Below, in pieces: positions 37,053 to 44,450 of a stretch of 64,000 nucleotides of DNA. The translations under genes and the position numbers were made by a program. This DNA is from Mesobaculum littorinae (GTDB taxonomy: Bacteria > Pseudomonadota > Alphaproteobacteria > Rhodobacterales > Rhodobacteraceae). The number at the start of each line of letters is the position of its first letter. The stretch's first letter is position 1. The stretch is taken from assembly GCF_004011175.1 (NCBI RefSeq), contig NZ_RQXX01000002.1, forward strand, positions 186,001 through 250,000. Reading direction: 5' to 3'. Under the pieces are notes generated by a model. It saw only the letters and a list, made by a program, of their open reading frames with translations, was not told the DNA's origin and made no database searches.

Positions 37053-38123
37053 TCAGTCCCGCAGCCAGCGGTCGCGATCGGTGCCCACGGCCTCGGCCAG
37101 GGTGGCAAACCCCTCGGCGGCCAAGAGCCCGTCAAGCTCCTGCGCGATGCGGGCGGCGAGCGACAGTCCGCCCCAGATCAGTGCCGAGTAAAGCTGCACC
37201 GCGGACGCACCGGCCCGGATCTTGGCCAGCGCGTCTGCGGCCGAGCCGACGCCGCCGACCCCGATCAGCGGCAGCGTCCCGCCGGTTTCCACCGACAGCC
37301 GTGCCAGCACGCGGGTCGACGGCGCGAAGAGCGGTGCGCCGGAGAGGCCCCCCGTCTCGTTCGCGCGGGGATCCTTTAGGCCGGTGCGGTCGGTCGTGGT
37401 GTTGGTGGCGACCACTCCGGCGATCCCCGCGTCCAGCGCAACCCGGGCGATCGCGGAGATCTGGGCCGCGTCGAGGTCCGGCGCGATCTTGAGAAAGATC
37501 GGGACGGGGGCGGACAGCCCGGCATTGGCCTCGCGCACGCCGGCCAGCAGGTCGCCCAGTTCGTCCGCGCCCTGCAGCTGGCGCAGCCCGGCGGTGTTGG
37601 GGGACGAGACATTGACGGTCGCGAAATCGACATGCGGGCCGAGCACCCGCAGAACCTCGGCATAATCGTGGGCCCGGTCGGGGCTGTCGCGGTTGGCGCC
37701 GATGTTCAGCCCCCAGGGCACGCGGCGCGGCCCGGCGTGGCGCGCCAGACGTTCGGCCACGGCCTGCGCGCCGGGGTTGTTGAAGCCGAAGCGGTTGATG
37801 ATCGCGCGATCCGCGGGCAGCCGCCACAGGCGCGGCGCGGGGTTGCCGGGCTGGGCCCGGGGCGTGACGCCACCCAGCTCGAGAAAGCCGAAGCCCGCGC
37901 GGTCCAGCCGGTGCGGCGCCTCGGCCCCCTTGTCGAACCCGGCGGCCAGCCCCACCGGATTGGGCAGGTCGAGTCCCGCCAGCCGCGACGCCAGCCGGGG
38001 CGAGGTCACGGGCCCGGGCTGCGGTGCCAACCCGGCACGCAGGGCGGACAGGGCCACGGCATGCGCCCGCTCGGGGTCGAGCCGGTGCAGGACCGGCAGG
38101 CCGACACGTTCGCGCAAGCTCAC
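37053..38123 (-). CDS. pyrD: Dihydroorotate dehydrogenase (quinone), class 2
   Basis: 356 residues, the membrane-associated class 2 form feeding electrons to the quinone pool. It has the N-terminal helical extension ([30 protein letters not shown]). [17 protein letters not shown] contacts FMN, and the active-site Ser is in [42 protein letters not shown] is the FMN phosphate site. It starts in a four-base ATGA overlap with the DUF952 gene. It lies about 200 bases upstream of carB, both pyrimidine genes on one strand. Confidence 0.96.
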   Translation of the reverse strand: MSLRERVGLPVLHRLDPERAHAVALSALRAGLAPQPGPVTSPRLASRLAGLDLPNPVGLAAGFDKGAEAPHRLDRAGFGFLELGGVTPRAQPGNPAPRLWRLPADRAIINRFGFNNPGAQAVAERLARHAGPRRVPWGLNIGANRDSPDRAHDYAEVLRVLGPHVDFATVNVSSPNTAGLRQLQGADELGDLLAGVREANAGLSAPVPIFLKIAPDLDAAQISAIARVALDAGIAGVVATNTTTDRTGLKDPRANETGGLSGAPLFAPSTRVLARLSVETGGTLPLIGVGGVGSAADALAKIRAGASAVQLYSALIWGGLSLAARIAQELDGLLAAEGFATLAEAVGTDRDRWLRD

Positions 38124-38458
38124 CAGAGTTTCTCGGGCAGGCGCGGCGCGCCGTCCTTAAGCGGGATGTCGCAGTGCCACGTCACCTCGCCCAGCGACAG
38201 GGTGCGGTAGAGATGCGGGAACTTCGCGCCGCCGCGGGCCTCTTCCCAGCGCAGCTCGGGACCGAGGCTGTCGATGTCGAAGGACAGAAGCGTCAGCCCG
38301 TCCTCGCCCGCGAAATGCTTGGCCAGCGTGCCCGGCACCTGGTCGGCCGTGGACAGGTGGATATAGCCGTCGGCCAGGTCGACCGGCGCCCCGTCGAAGG
38401 ACTCGGCGTCCTGGAAGGCGCGCCATTCGGACGCGCGGAGGATCTTGTAGACGTGCAT
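38120..38458 (-). CDS. DUF952 family protein
   Basis: 112 residues, the whole DUF952 domain: [39 protein letters not shown], and [16 protein letters not shown]. The fold is related to ADP-ribosyl-transferase/RNA 2'-phosphotransferase-like proteins, but the activity is unknown. It is often found beside pyrD in this group, and here it overlaps pyrD by four bases. The ATG at 38458 begins the domain; a start 39 bases upstream would add non-conserved residues. Confidence 0.9.
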   Translation of the reverse strand: MHVYKILRASEWRAFQDAESFDGAPVDLADGYIHLSTADQVPGTLAKHFAGEDGLTLLSFDIDSLGPELRWEEARGGAKFPHLYRTLSLGEVTWHCDIPLKDGAPRLPEKLW

Positions 38459-38857
38459 GCAGCAGGGATGCCCCTGCGGCGCTTCGGGGTCAAGCATCGT
38501 CGTGCGTGGCGGGCGGGGCCGGGCCTGCCGGGCAGGCGGAAACGGTCAAGCGGGGCGCGCGGAAAAGGTCGTGCGGCGCACGCGGGCAAGGATGTGCGAT
38601 GCCCGCCCGAGCCTTTGTCCGCCCGCCCCCTTTTCCGCCAAACCCCTTGCCCGGAAAACCCTTTGCAGATGCTTCCCCTCTGCCCGGCGGCCCTCCGCTA
38701 GTGCGGGGCCGGCGCGCTGCCCGTTTCGCGGGCGGCCGCGACGTCAGGGCGCTGCGTCATCGGGCTGTCATCCCGTGCGCCTAGGTCGCGGCTTTGACAC
38801 CTTGCGCAAGCTTCGCCAAGGTCACTGTCACAATAATCAACCCTGGGAGGTTCCCCG
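38459..38857. other. Divergent intergenic region upstream of the nucleotidase gene
   Basis: 399 bases with no supported gene. Near the nucleotidase start there are TTGACA (38794-38799), an imperfect 22-base palindrome (38800-38821, with CTTGCGCAAG inside), CTGTCAT (38765-38771) and CTGTCAC (38825-38831). The last two match the half-site of a Pho box, but their spacing is wrong for a standard box. Confidence 0.4.
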
Positions 38858-40426
38858 ATGCCCATCCGTCTTCTGTCAACTGCCGCCGTGCTTGCGCTCA
38901 GCGCCGGTGCCGCGCAGGCCGAATTCTCGATGACGCTGCTGCACACCAACGACTTCCACGACCGGTTCGAGCCGATCAACGCCTATGATTCGAGCTGCTC
39001 GACCGAGGATAACGAGGCCGGCGACTGCTTCGGCGGCATCGCCCGGATGATCACCGCGGTCGAAGAGGCGCGCGAACGGGCCGGCGACAACGTGCTGCTG
39101 CTGGACGCCGGCGACCAGTTCCAGGGCTCGCTGTTCTTCAGCGAATACGGCGGCGAGCTTGCCGCCGAGTTCATGAACCAGCTGGCCTACGACGCGATGG
39201 CCGTCGGCAACCACGAATTCGACAACGGCCCCGAGGGCCTGGCCGAGTTCACCGCGCAGGTCGATTTCCCGGTCCTGTCGGCCAATATCGACGTCAGCCA
39301 GAACGACCAGCTTTCGGGCGAGGTCGAGAAATCGACCGTGATCGAGGTCGGCGGCGAACAGATCGGCATCGTCTCGGTCCTGGCCGAGGACACGCCCGAG
39401 ACCTCCTCCCCCGGCAAGTCGGTGATCTTCTCCTCCGACACCGACGGCGCGCAGGCCGAGATCGACCGCCTGACCGACGAGGGCGTGAACAAGATCATCC
39501 TGCTGACCCACGTCGGCTTCCCCGCCGACAAGCGCCTGGCCGAAGAGCTGACCGGCGTCGACCTGATCGTCGGTGGCCACAGCCACACGCTTCTGTCGAA
39601 CGACGACGAGGATGCCGCCGGCGCCTATCCGACCGAGGTCAACGGCGTGCCGATCCTGACCGCCTATGCCTATGGCAAGTACCTGGGCGAGGCGCAGCTG
39701 ACCTTCGACGACGCGGGTGAGCTGACCGAGATCTCGGGCGATCCGATCCTGCTCGACGCCTCGGTGGCCGAGGACGAGGACGCCGTCGCCCGCATGCAGG
39801 AGCTGGCCCAGCCGCTGGAAGAGCTGCGCAACGAGGTCGTCGCCGAATCGACCGGGACCATCGAGGGCTCGCGCGAGGTCTGCCGCGCGAGGGAATGCGA
39901 GATGGGCGTTCTGGCCGCCGACGCGATGCTGGACCGCGTCGCCGATCAGGGCATCGTCCTTGCCATCACCAATGGTGGCGGTCTGCGCGCCTCGATCGAC
40001 GAGGGCGAGGTGACGATGGGCGAGGTCCGCACGGTCCTGCCGTTCCAGAACACGCTGTCGACCTTCGAGGTCTCGGGCCAGGCGATCATCGACGCGCTTG
40101 AAAACGGGGCGAGCCAGTACGAAGAGGGCGCGGGTCGCTTCGCGCAGGTCGCGGGCATGTCCTACTCCGTCGATCCCTCGGCCGAGGTCGGCAGCCGGAT
40201 CTCCGACGTCATGGTCGGCGGCGAGCCCATCGACCCCGAGGCGACCTATGGCGCGGTCTCGAACAACTACGTCCGCAACGGCGGCGACGGCTATGCGATG
40301 TTCGTCGATGCCGAGAACGCCTATGACTTCGGCCCCGACCTTGCCGACGTGATGGCCGAGTACCTCGCCCAGAACACGCCCTACGAGCCCTATACCGACG
40401 GTCGCATCACCGTCGTGGGCGAGTGA
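38858..40426 (+). CDS. Periplasmic 5'-nucleotidase / metallophosphatase (UshA family)
   Basis: 522 residues. Signal peptide MPIRLLSTAAVLALSAGAAQA. N-terminal dinuclear metallophosphatase domain: LHTNDFHDRFEP, LLDAGDQFQGS, VGNHEFDNGPEG, LTHVG and GGHSHTLL, all metal ligands present. C-terminal 5'-nucleotidase domain: ITNGGGLRASIDEGEVTMGEV, VLPFQNTLSTFEVSGQAI, and NYVRNGGDGYAMF for base stacking. It hydrolyses extracellular nucleotides, so it could feed the nucleoside salvage genes. GGGAGG ribosome site. The last codons are part of the repeat array that follows. Confidence 0.95.
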   Translation: MPIRLLSTAAVLALSAGAAQAEFSMTLLHTNDFHDRFEPINAYDSSCSTEDNEAGDCFGGIARMITAVEEARERAGDNVLLLDAGDQFQGSLFFSEYGGELAAEFMNQLAYDAMAVGNHEFDNGPEGLAEFTAQVDFPVLSANIDVSQNDQLSGEVEKSTVIEVGGEQIGIVSVLAEDTPETSSPGKSVIFSSDTDGAQAEIDRLTDEGVNKIILLTHVGFPADKRLAEELTGVDLIVGGHSHTLLSNDDEDAAGAYPTEVNGVPILTAYAYGKYLGEAQLTFDDAGELTEISGDPILLDASVAEDEDAVARMQELAQPLEELRNEVVAESTGTIEGSREVCRARECEMGVLAADAMLDRVADQGIVLAITNGGGLRASIDEGEVTMGEVRTVLPFQNTLSTFEVSGQAIIDALENGASQYEEGAGRFAQVAGMSYSVDPSAEVGSRISDVMVGGEPIDPEATYGAVSNNYVRNGGDGYAMFVDAENAYDFGPDLADVMAEYLAQNTPYEPYTDGRITVVGE

Positions 40427-40460
40427 TCCCGGGCGCCTGAGCGGTTGCTGACGCAAACTG

Positions 40461-40487
40461 GGGCGGGCCTTCGGGTCCGCCCTTTTT
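40461..40487 (+). terminator. Strong intrinsic terminator of the nucleotidase gene
   Basis: 9-bp stem (40461-40469 with 40474-40482, one G-U pair) closed by a TTCG tetraloop on a C-G pair, then TTTTT (40483-40487). Textbook intrinsic terminator, 35 bases past the stop codon, first in a series of tandem copies. Confidence 0.9.
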
Positions 40488-40578
40488 CGTGGGCGCCTGC
40501 TCCGAGGGGCGCGTTGCGACCGCCTGTTTGTCGTGGGCGCGTGATCCCGGGCGTCCGTGCGTTTCCTGCCTAAGGCTC

Positions 40579-40606
40579 GGCGGGCTTTTGGGTCCGCCCC
40601 TTTTTT
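40579..40606 (+). terminator. Second terminator copy in the tandem array
   Basis: 8-bp stem (40579-40586 with 40591-40598, including G-U pairs), a 4-base loop, and a TTTTTT tail after CC. It occupies the same position in unit 2 as the main terminator does in unit 1. Confidence 0.7.
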
Positions 40607-40695
40607 ACGGGCCACCCGCTTCGGGGCGCGCATTGCGACGGCCCGATTGTCATGGCGCGTAATCCCGGGCGCCCGGGCGTTTCTTGACGCAGTCC

Positions 40696-40723
40696 GGGGC
40701 GGGCCCTCAGATCTGCCCCTTTT
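40696..40723 (+). terminator. Third terminator copy in the tandem array
   Basis: GGGGCGGG (40696-40703) pairs with TCTGCCCC (40712-40719) with G-U pairs allowed; TTTT follows. Weaker than copies 1 and 2. Confidence 0.55.
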
Positions 40724-41052
40724 CCCCGGGCCACCTCGCTCCGATGGGCGCTTCGCGACGGCCTGATCGTCTTGGGCGCGTGATCCCGGGGTTTGGTTCG
40801 TCCTCCGCCCCGACCAGGGCGGGCCTTCGAGTACTGTCTTTCCCCAGGCCGTCCGGGCCATGCGGTGTTTCGCAACCGCCACCTCAGGGTGCCTGACGGG
40901 TGCGCGCCGACCTTGGAGCATCCCGGCAGCCTGCGCTTCCAAACGGCAGAATCCGGGGCGCCCGTGACAGGGCCGGGGAAGGGGGCGGCGAGCCTCCCAG
41001 AGGGGGAGCGGCTGTGCGATCCGTGGGCTCTGGCGCGTCGCGGCTGCCGTGC

Positions 41053-41058
41053 TAGATT
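41053..41058 (+). promoter_or_regulatory. -10-like hexamer just upstream of the SRAP gene
   Basis: TAGATT (four of six matches) ends 7 bases before the ATG at 41066, and no Shine-Dalgarno sequence is present, so a leaderless transcript is possible. No alphaproteobacterial SOS box (GTTC-N7-GTTC) was seen upstream. Confidence 0.3.
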
Positions 41059-41065
41059 ACGGCGC

Positions 41066-41719
41066 ATGTGCGGACGCTTCGCGATCACCCTCCCGCCTGA
41101 TGCCATGGCGCAGATGTTCGAGGCCGCGCCGTCGAATGATCTGCCGGATGTTCCGAACTACAACGTCTGTCCCACCGACCGGGTGCACGCGGTCCTGGTC
41201 GAGGCCGGCGCGCGGCGGCTTCAGGGTCTGCGCTGGGGCTTCCTGCCGCAGTGGTACGACACGCCGGGCGACGGCCCGCTGCTGATCAACGCCCGGGCCG
41301 ACACCATCGCCGACAAGCCCGCGTTTCGCCAGGCGGTGCGGCAGCGGCGCTGCCTGATCCCGGCCAGCGGCTTCTACGAATGGACCAAGAACGAAGAGGG
41401 GCGGCGCCTGCCGTGGTTCATCCACCGTAGCGACGGCGCGCCGCTCGTCTTCGCCGGGATCTGGCAGGACTGGGGTGCCGACGGCCTGCGCACATGCGCC
41501 ATCGTCACCACCGCGGCGCAGGGCGCGATGACGCAGATCCACAGCCGCGTGCCCGTGGTGCTGGACCCCGCCGACCACGCCCTGTGGCTGGGCGAGGCAG
41601 GCCACGGCGCGGCCCGCCTGATGCGGGCGGTCGAAGACGGCGTGCTGACAGCCTACCGCGTCGATCCCAAGGTGAACTCGAACCGCGCCGAGGGGCCCGA
41701 GCTGATCGAGCCCGTCTAG
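41066..41719 (+). CDS. SOS response-associated peptidase (SRAP/HMCES-YedK family)
   Basis: 217 residues. The family forms a thiazolidine crosslink with abasic sites in single-stranded DNA and protects them. The catalytic Cys2 is exposed after Met removal (MCGRFAIT). NARADTIADKPAFRQA, the Glu in ASGFYEWTK and the His in TQIHSRVPVVL complete the active site. The start is fixed by the need for Cys2. It lies about 170 bases beyond the repeat array, probably monocistronic. Confidence 0.95.
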   Translation: MCGRFAITLPPDAMAQMFEAAPSNDLPDVPNYNVCPTDRVHAVLVEAGARRLQGLRWGFLPQWYDTPGDGPLLINARADTIADKPAFRQAVRQRRCLIPASGFYEWTKNEEGRRLPWFIHRSDGAPLVFAGIWQDWGADGLRTCAIVTTAAQGAMTQIHSRVPVVLDPADHALWLGEAGHGAARLMRAVEDGVLTAYRVDPKVNSNRAEGPELIEPV

Positions 41720-42055
41720 GCCGGGCTTTGCCCCGCCCTGCTGCCCGACCCCTGCTACCCGACCCCTGCGACACGTCGCCAGCTAGTCCCGGCCTGCCAC
41801 CCGCTCTCCGGCCCTATGCTTGTCGAGCAATACCCGAACCCGCGCCGGGCCTGCCGTGCTTGCAGCCGGTCCGCGTTCCGCAGGTTCACTGGCCGAGGGC
41901 CTGTGAAAGGCTGCCGGGCCCGACGGCCGACACCCTGAGGGCAGGCTGGCGTGCGGCGGCCAGCGTTTTTGTCCAGCGGCGGCCGCAAAAGCCACATCGA
42001 CGGACGATCCGCGCCAGCGCCCTAGAACCGAGGCGATGCGCGCCGACCGAAGGTC

Positions 42056-42083
42056 AAAAAAAAGGCCGTGCGGGGCACGGCCT
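42056..42083 (-). terminator. Strong intrinsic terminator on the minus strand
   Basis: Perfect 9-bp stem AGGCCGTGC/GCACGGCCT (42063-42071 with 42075-42083) with a 3-base loop, followed on the minus strand by eight T residues. It lies 230 bases past the cupin stop, so it serves either a long cupin 3' region or a separate small RNA. Confidence 0.85.
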
Positions 42084-42136
42084 GTCCAGTCAGGGAGGAA
42101 CGGGCGCCGCCGACGCCTCTGGCGGGCGTGGGGCAG
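42056..42136 (-). ncRNA. Candidate small RNA of about 80 nucleotides
   Basis: A promoter-like pair (TGGACA, 17 bases, TTTACA at 42143-42171) would start transcription near 42136, and the intrinsic terminator ends it at 42056. The sequence contains a small hairpin (GGCG/CGCC) and a single-stranded-looking TTCCTCCCTGACT that could pair with Shine-Dalgarno sequences; CCUCC-bearing small RNAs are known in Rhodobacter. It could equally be the 3' untranslated end of the cupin mRNA. Prediction by eye. Confidence 0.35.
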
Positions 42137-42142
42137 GGTCCT

Positions 42143-42171
42143 TGTAAAACGGATGTCACGGTCACTGTCCA
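42143..42171 (-). promoter_or_regulatory. Promoter-like pair upstream of the candidate small RNA
   Basis: TGGACA (42166-42171), 17-base spacer, TTTACA (42143-42148) on the minus strand. The -35 matches five of six bases of TTGACA; the -10 is weak. Confidence 0.35.
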
Positions 42172-42312
42172 CTCGGTCCGGGGGCCTCTTGCCGGGCCTC
42201 GCCGGGGCCGCTTGGGCGGCTCTTGTCCCCAGGGTGCCCGCGTGGGTGCCGTTGGGGAAGGGGGCATGCCGCTTCTGCCGCCGCCTGTGGCCGATGGGCG
42301 ACAGCGGGCGGG

Positions 42313-42798
42313 TCAGTAGGGCGTGCCGTCGCGATGGGCGAAGCGCCAGGCGCCGTCGATCAGCACGGCCTTCAGGTCGTCCTCGGGATAGCCGACCTCG
42401 TCGCCGGGGGCCCTGTCCCCGATCTCGAGGTAGACGGCGTCCACCGCGCCGTGGTTGACCAGCTGGTGCGCCGCGCCGCGCGCGGCGAAACCGGCGCACA
42501 TGCCGGCCTGCAACTCGGTCGACAGGATGCCGGTCTCCGTCTCCTGCCGCAGGGTGGGCGTGCCTTCGAGCACATAGATGAACTCGTCCTGCACCGAGTG
42601 GCTGTGCAGCAGTGCAGAGACCGCCCCGGGCCGCAGCCGGGTCAGGTTCACGCCAAAGCTGCCCAGCCCGAAAACATCGCCCAGGGCGCGCTTTTCGCGC
42701 CCCTCCATGCGGGACAGGAACGGTTCGGGGTAGCTTGACGGCTTGGTGCGCGGCGGCACCTGCGCGGCGGCAACGGGGCCTTTGGCGGGGACGGACAA
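42313..42798 (-). CDS. Cupin domain protein
   Basis: 161 residues with a single cupin barrel: LHSHSVQDEFIYVLEGTPTLRQE (first motif, with His, His and Glu metal ligands) and GMCAGFAARGAAHQLVNHG (second motif, with the last His). The ligand or substrate is unknown. The start is a TTG at 42798, chosen because GGAGG lies 6 bases upstream; the open frame beyond it has no domain. Divergent from the molybdenum-hydroxylase genes, with about 170 bases between. Confidence 0.85.
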   Translation of the reverse strand: MSVPAKGPVAAAQVPPRTKPSSYPEPFLSRMEGREKRALGDVFGLGSFGVNLTRLRPGAVSALLHSHSVQDEFIYVLEGTPTLRQETETGILSTELQAGMCAGFAARGAAHQLVNHGAVDAVYLEIGDRAPGDEVGYPEDDLKAVLIDGAWRFAHRDGTPY

Positions 42799-42970
42799 GG
42801 CGGGCCTCCGGGATGATGTCGTGCTGATGTCGGGGCAATGATGGTGCCGCGGGCGGGGCTGCACAAGGGCCTGTGCGCGACCCGTGCCCGACCTGTGCAC
42901 GAGGGGCGTGGACGCGGCTTTCCCGCTGCTCTACGGTTCCGGCAAAGAGGAGAGGCCCGGGGGGAAGGCA

Positions 42971-43459
42971 ATGAAGATCGACATGACCGTCAATGGTCGC
43001 AACGTCTCGGGCGAGGTCGAGGGGCGCACCCTTCTGGTCGAGTTCCTGCGCGAGGGGCTGGGCCTGACCGGCACGCATGTCGGCTGCGACACCTCGCAAT
43101 GCGGGGCCTGCGTGGTGCACGTGGACGGCGCCGCGGTGAAGGCCTGTTCGATCTTCGCCGCCGAATGCGACGGCGCGCAGGTCGCCACGATCGAGGGGCA
43201 GGGCAATGCCGACGGCAGCCTCGGCGCGATCCAGCAGGCGTTCCAGGACTACCATGGCCTGCAATGCGGGTTCTGCACGCCGGGTATGGTGATGTCGGCG
43301 GCAGCACTTCTGAAGGACAACCCGAAGCCGTCCGAGGCCGAGGTGCGCGACTACCTGCAGGGCAACCTGTGCCGCTGCACCGGGTACCACAATATCGTCA
43401 AGGCGATCCTGGCCGCCTCGGGGCAAGAGGTCGCTCCGGTGGCCCGGGTCGAGGCCTGA
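42971..43459 (+). CDS. Molybdenum hydroxylase small subunit, two [2Fe-2S] clusters (CoxS type)
   Basis: 162 residues. Plant-type ferredoxin cluster in [16 protein letters not shown] plus KAC; second cluster in [18 protein letters not shown] and [15 protein letters not shown]. All eight cysteines are present. It is the electron-transfer subunit of CO-dehydrogenase/xanthine-dehydrogenase-type enzymes. The ATG at 42971 begins the conserved sequence after a GGGGAAGG site. The FAD subunit follows 13 bases later, but the molybdopterin subunit is not in the window. Confidence 0.93.
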   Translation: MKIDMTVNGRNVSGEVEGRTLLVEFLREGLGLTGTHVGCDTSQCGACVVHVDGAAVKACSIFAAECDGAQVATIEGQGNADGSLGAIQQAFQDYHGLQCGFCTPGMVMSAAALLKDNPKPSEAEVRDYLQGNLCRCTGYHNIVKAILAASGQEVAPVARVEA

Positions 43460-43472
43460 GGGGGGAATCGCG

Positions 43473-44273
43473 ATGTATGATTTCGAACTGATGCGGCCCG
43501 CCACGCTGGACGAGGCTATCGCCGCGCTGGGGGACGAGGACGCGCAGCCGCTGAGCGGCGGGCAGACGCTGATTCCGACGCTGAAGAACCGCCTCGCCAT
43601 GCCCTCGCGGCTGGTCAGCCTGTCGGGCATCGCCGAGCTGCGCGGTGTGACGGTCGAGGGCGACGTGATGCGGATCGGCGGCGGCACCACCCATGGCGCC
43701 GTCGCCCGCGAGGCGGCGGACCGGTTCCCGGGGCTTGCGGGGCTGGCCGCCCGGATCGGCGACCCGGCCGTGCGCAACCGCGGCACGATCGGCGGATCGG
43801 TCGCCAACAACGACCCCTCGGCCTGCTATCCCGCCGCCGCCATGGCCACCGGCGCCACGATCGTCGTGCAGGGGGCCGAGGGCGCGCGCGACATCGCGGC
43901 AGATGACTATTTCCAAGGCATGTTCGCGACCGCGCTGGAGGAGGGCGAGATCGTCACCGGCCTGCGCTTTCCGATCCCCCTTGCCTCGAACTACCAGAAG
44001 TTCGAACAGCCCGCCTCGCGCTTCCCGCTCGTGGGGGTGTTCGTGGCGCGGTACGGCGACCGGGTCGGCGTCGGCGTCACCGGCGCCGCCGAGGACGGCG
44101 TGTTCCGCTGGGCCGAGGCCGAAGAGGCGCTGGCCGAGGAGTTCTCGCCCCGCGCGGTCGAGGCGCTGCGCCTGCCGGCCGAGGGCCTGATCGGCGATCT
44201 GCATGGCACGCCGGAGTATCGCGCGCATGTTGCGCGGGTGATGACGGCCCGGGCGGTCTCGGCCGCGGGCTGA
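43473..44273 (+). CDS. Molybdenum hydroxylase FAD-binding medium subunit (CoxM type)
   Basis: 266 residues. FAD-binding motifs: PLSGGQTLIPTLKNR, then GDPAVRNRGTIGGSVANNDPSACYPAA. It passes electrons from the iron-sulfur subunit to an acceptor. The length fits CoxM, and the residues after TIGGS are the usual ones. The next gene (44451) is an AMP-forming ligase, not the expected large subunit, so the operon is either incomplete or shares a large subunit encoded elsewhere. The substrate cannot be assigned. Confidence 0.93.
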   Translation: MYDFELMRPATLDEAIAALGDEDAQPLSGGQTLIPTLKNRLAMPSRLVSLSGIAELRGVTVEGDVMRIGGGTTHGAVAREAADRFPGLAGLAARIGDPAVRNRGTIGGSVANNDPSACYPAAAMATGATIVVQGAEGARDIAADDYFQGMFATALEEGEIVTGLRFPIPLASNYQKFEQPASRFPLVGVFVARYGDRVGVGVTGAAEDGVFRWAEAEEALAEEFSPRAVEALRLPAEGLIGDLHGTPEYRAHVARVMTARAVSAAG

Positions 44274-44450
44274 CCCGTGCGGGCGCGCCCCGGGGGCGCG
44301 TTCGGACGGTGCGTTCGGACAGGGAAGGAGGCGGGCCGCCGGGGAGGGTGGTCCGCAGGATGATGGAAAAGGGGGCCGCACGCGGCCCCGCCGCGCCCGC
44401 ATCGGGCCGCGGCCACGCCGGAGCGCAAGTCCGGCGGATGGGAGGATGAC

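Larger units (their letters stand above)
40424..40893 (+). repeat. Tandem array of about four 113-121-base units, each copying the gene end and terminator
   Basis: Unit starts, taken at T(G/A)ATCCCGGG, are 40424 (the nucleotidase stop codon), 40542, 40660 and 40781; the spacings are 118, 118 and 121 bases, and a weak fifth start (TGACGGG) is at 40894. Each unit contains a GCGGGC..GTCCGCCC-type hairpin with T-run and ends with a block like GGCGCGTGATCC. The block before each stop resembles the end of the nucleotidase gene: the gene ends D-G-R-I-T-V-V-G-E-stop, unit 1 ends D-R-L-F-V-V-G-A-stop, unit 3 ends D-G-L-I-V-L-G-A-stop. The units have diverged, most in the fourth, where the hairpin no longer pairs. 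Confidence 0.85.
41720..42312. other. Convergent intergenic region with a terminator and possible sRNA
   Basis: 593 bases. The left part (41720-42050) shows nothing I can interpret. 42056-42083 is a strong intrinsic terminator for the minus strand, and a promoter-like pair lies about 60-90 bases upstream of it on the same strand. Frames running through this terminator (42022-42267 minus, 42036-42458 plus) are rejected as genes. Confidence 0.5.

Noticed and set aside
40424-40893. Considered as a CRISPR array
   Set aside because: Units are about 118 bases, imperfect, without constant short repeats and unique spacers, and no cas gene is near.
40793-41065. Upstream extension of the SRAP frame into the repeat array
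   Set aside because: The enzyme needs Cys2 directly after the initiator Met, so the start must be at 41066.
42022-42267. Minus-strand frame of 81 codons
   Set aside because: It reads straight through a perfect intrinsic terminator (42056-42083).
42971-44273. Naming the genes coxS and coxM of a true CO dehydrogenase
   Set aside because: The large subunit with its diagnostic active-site loop is absent, so the substrate class cannot be decided.
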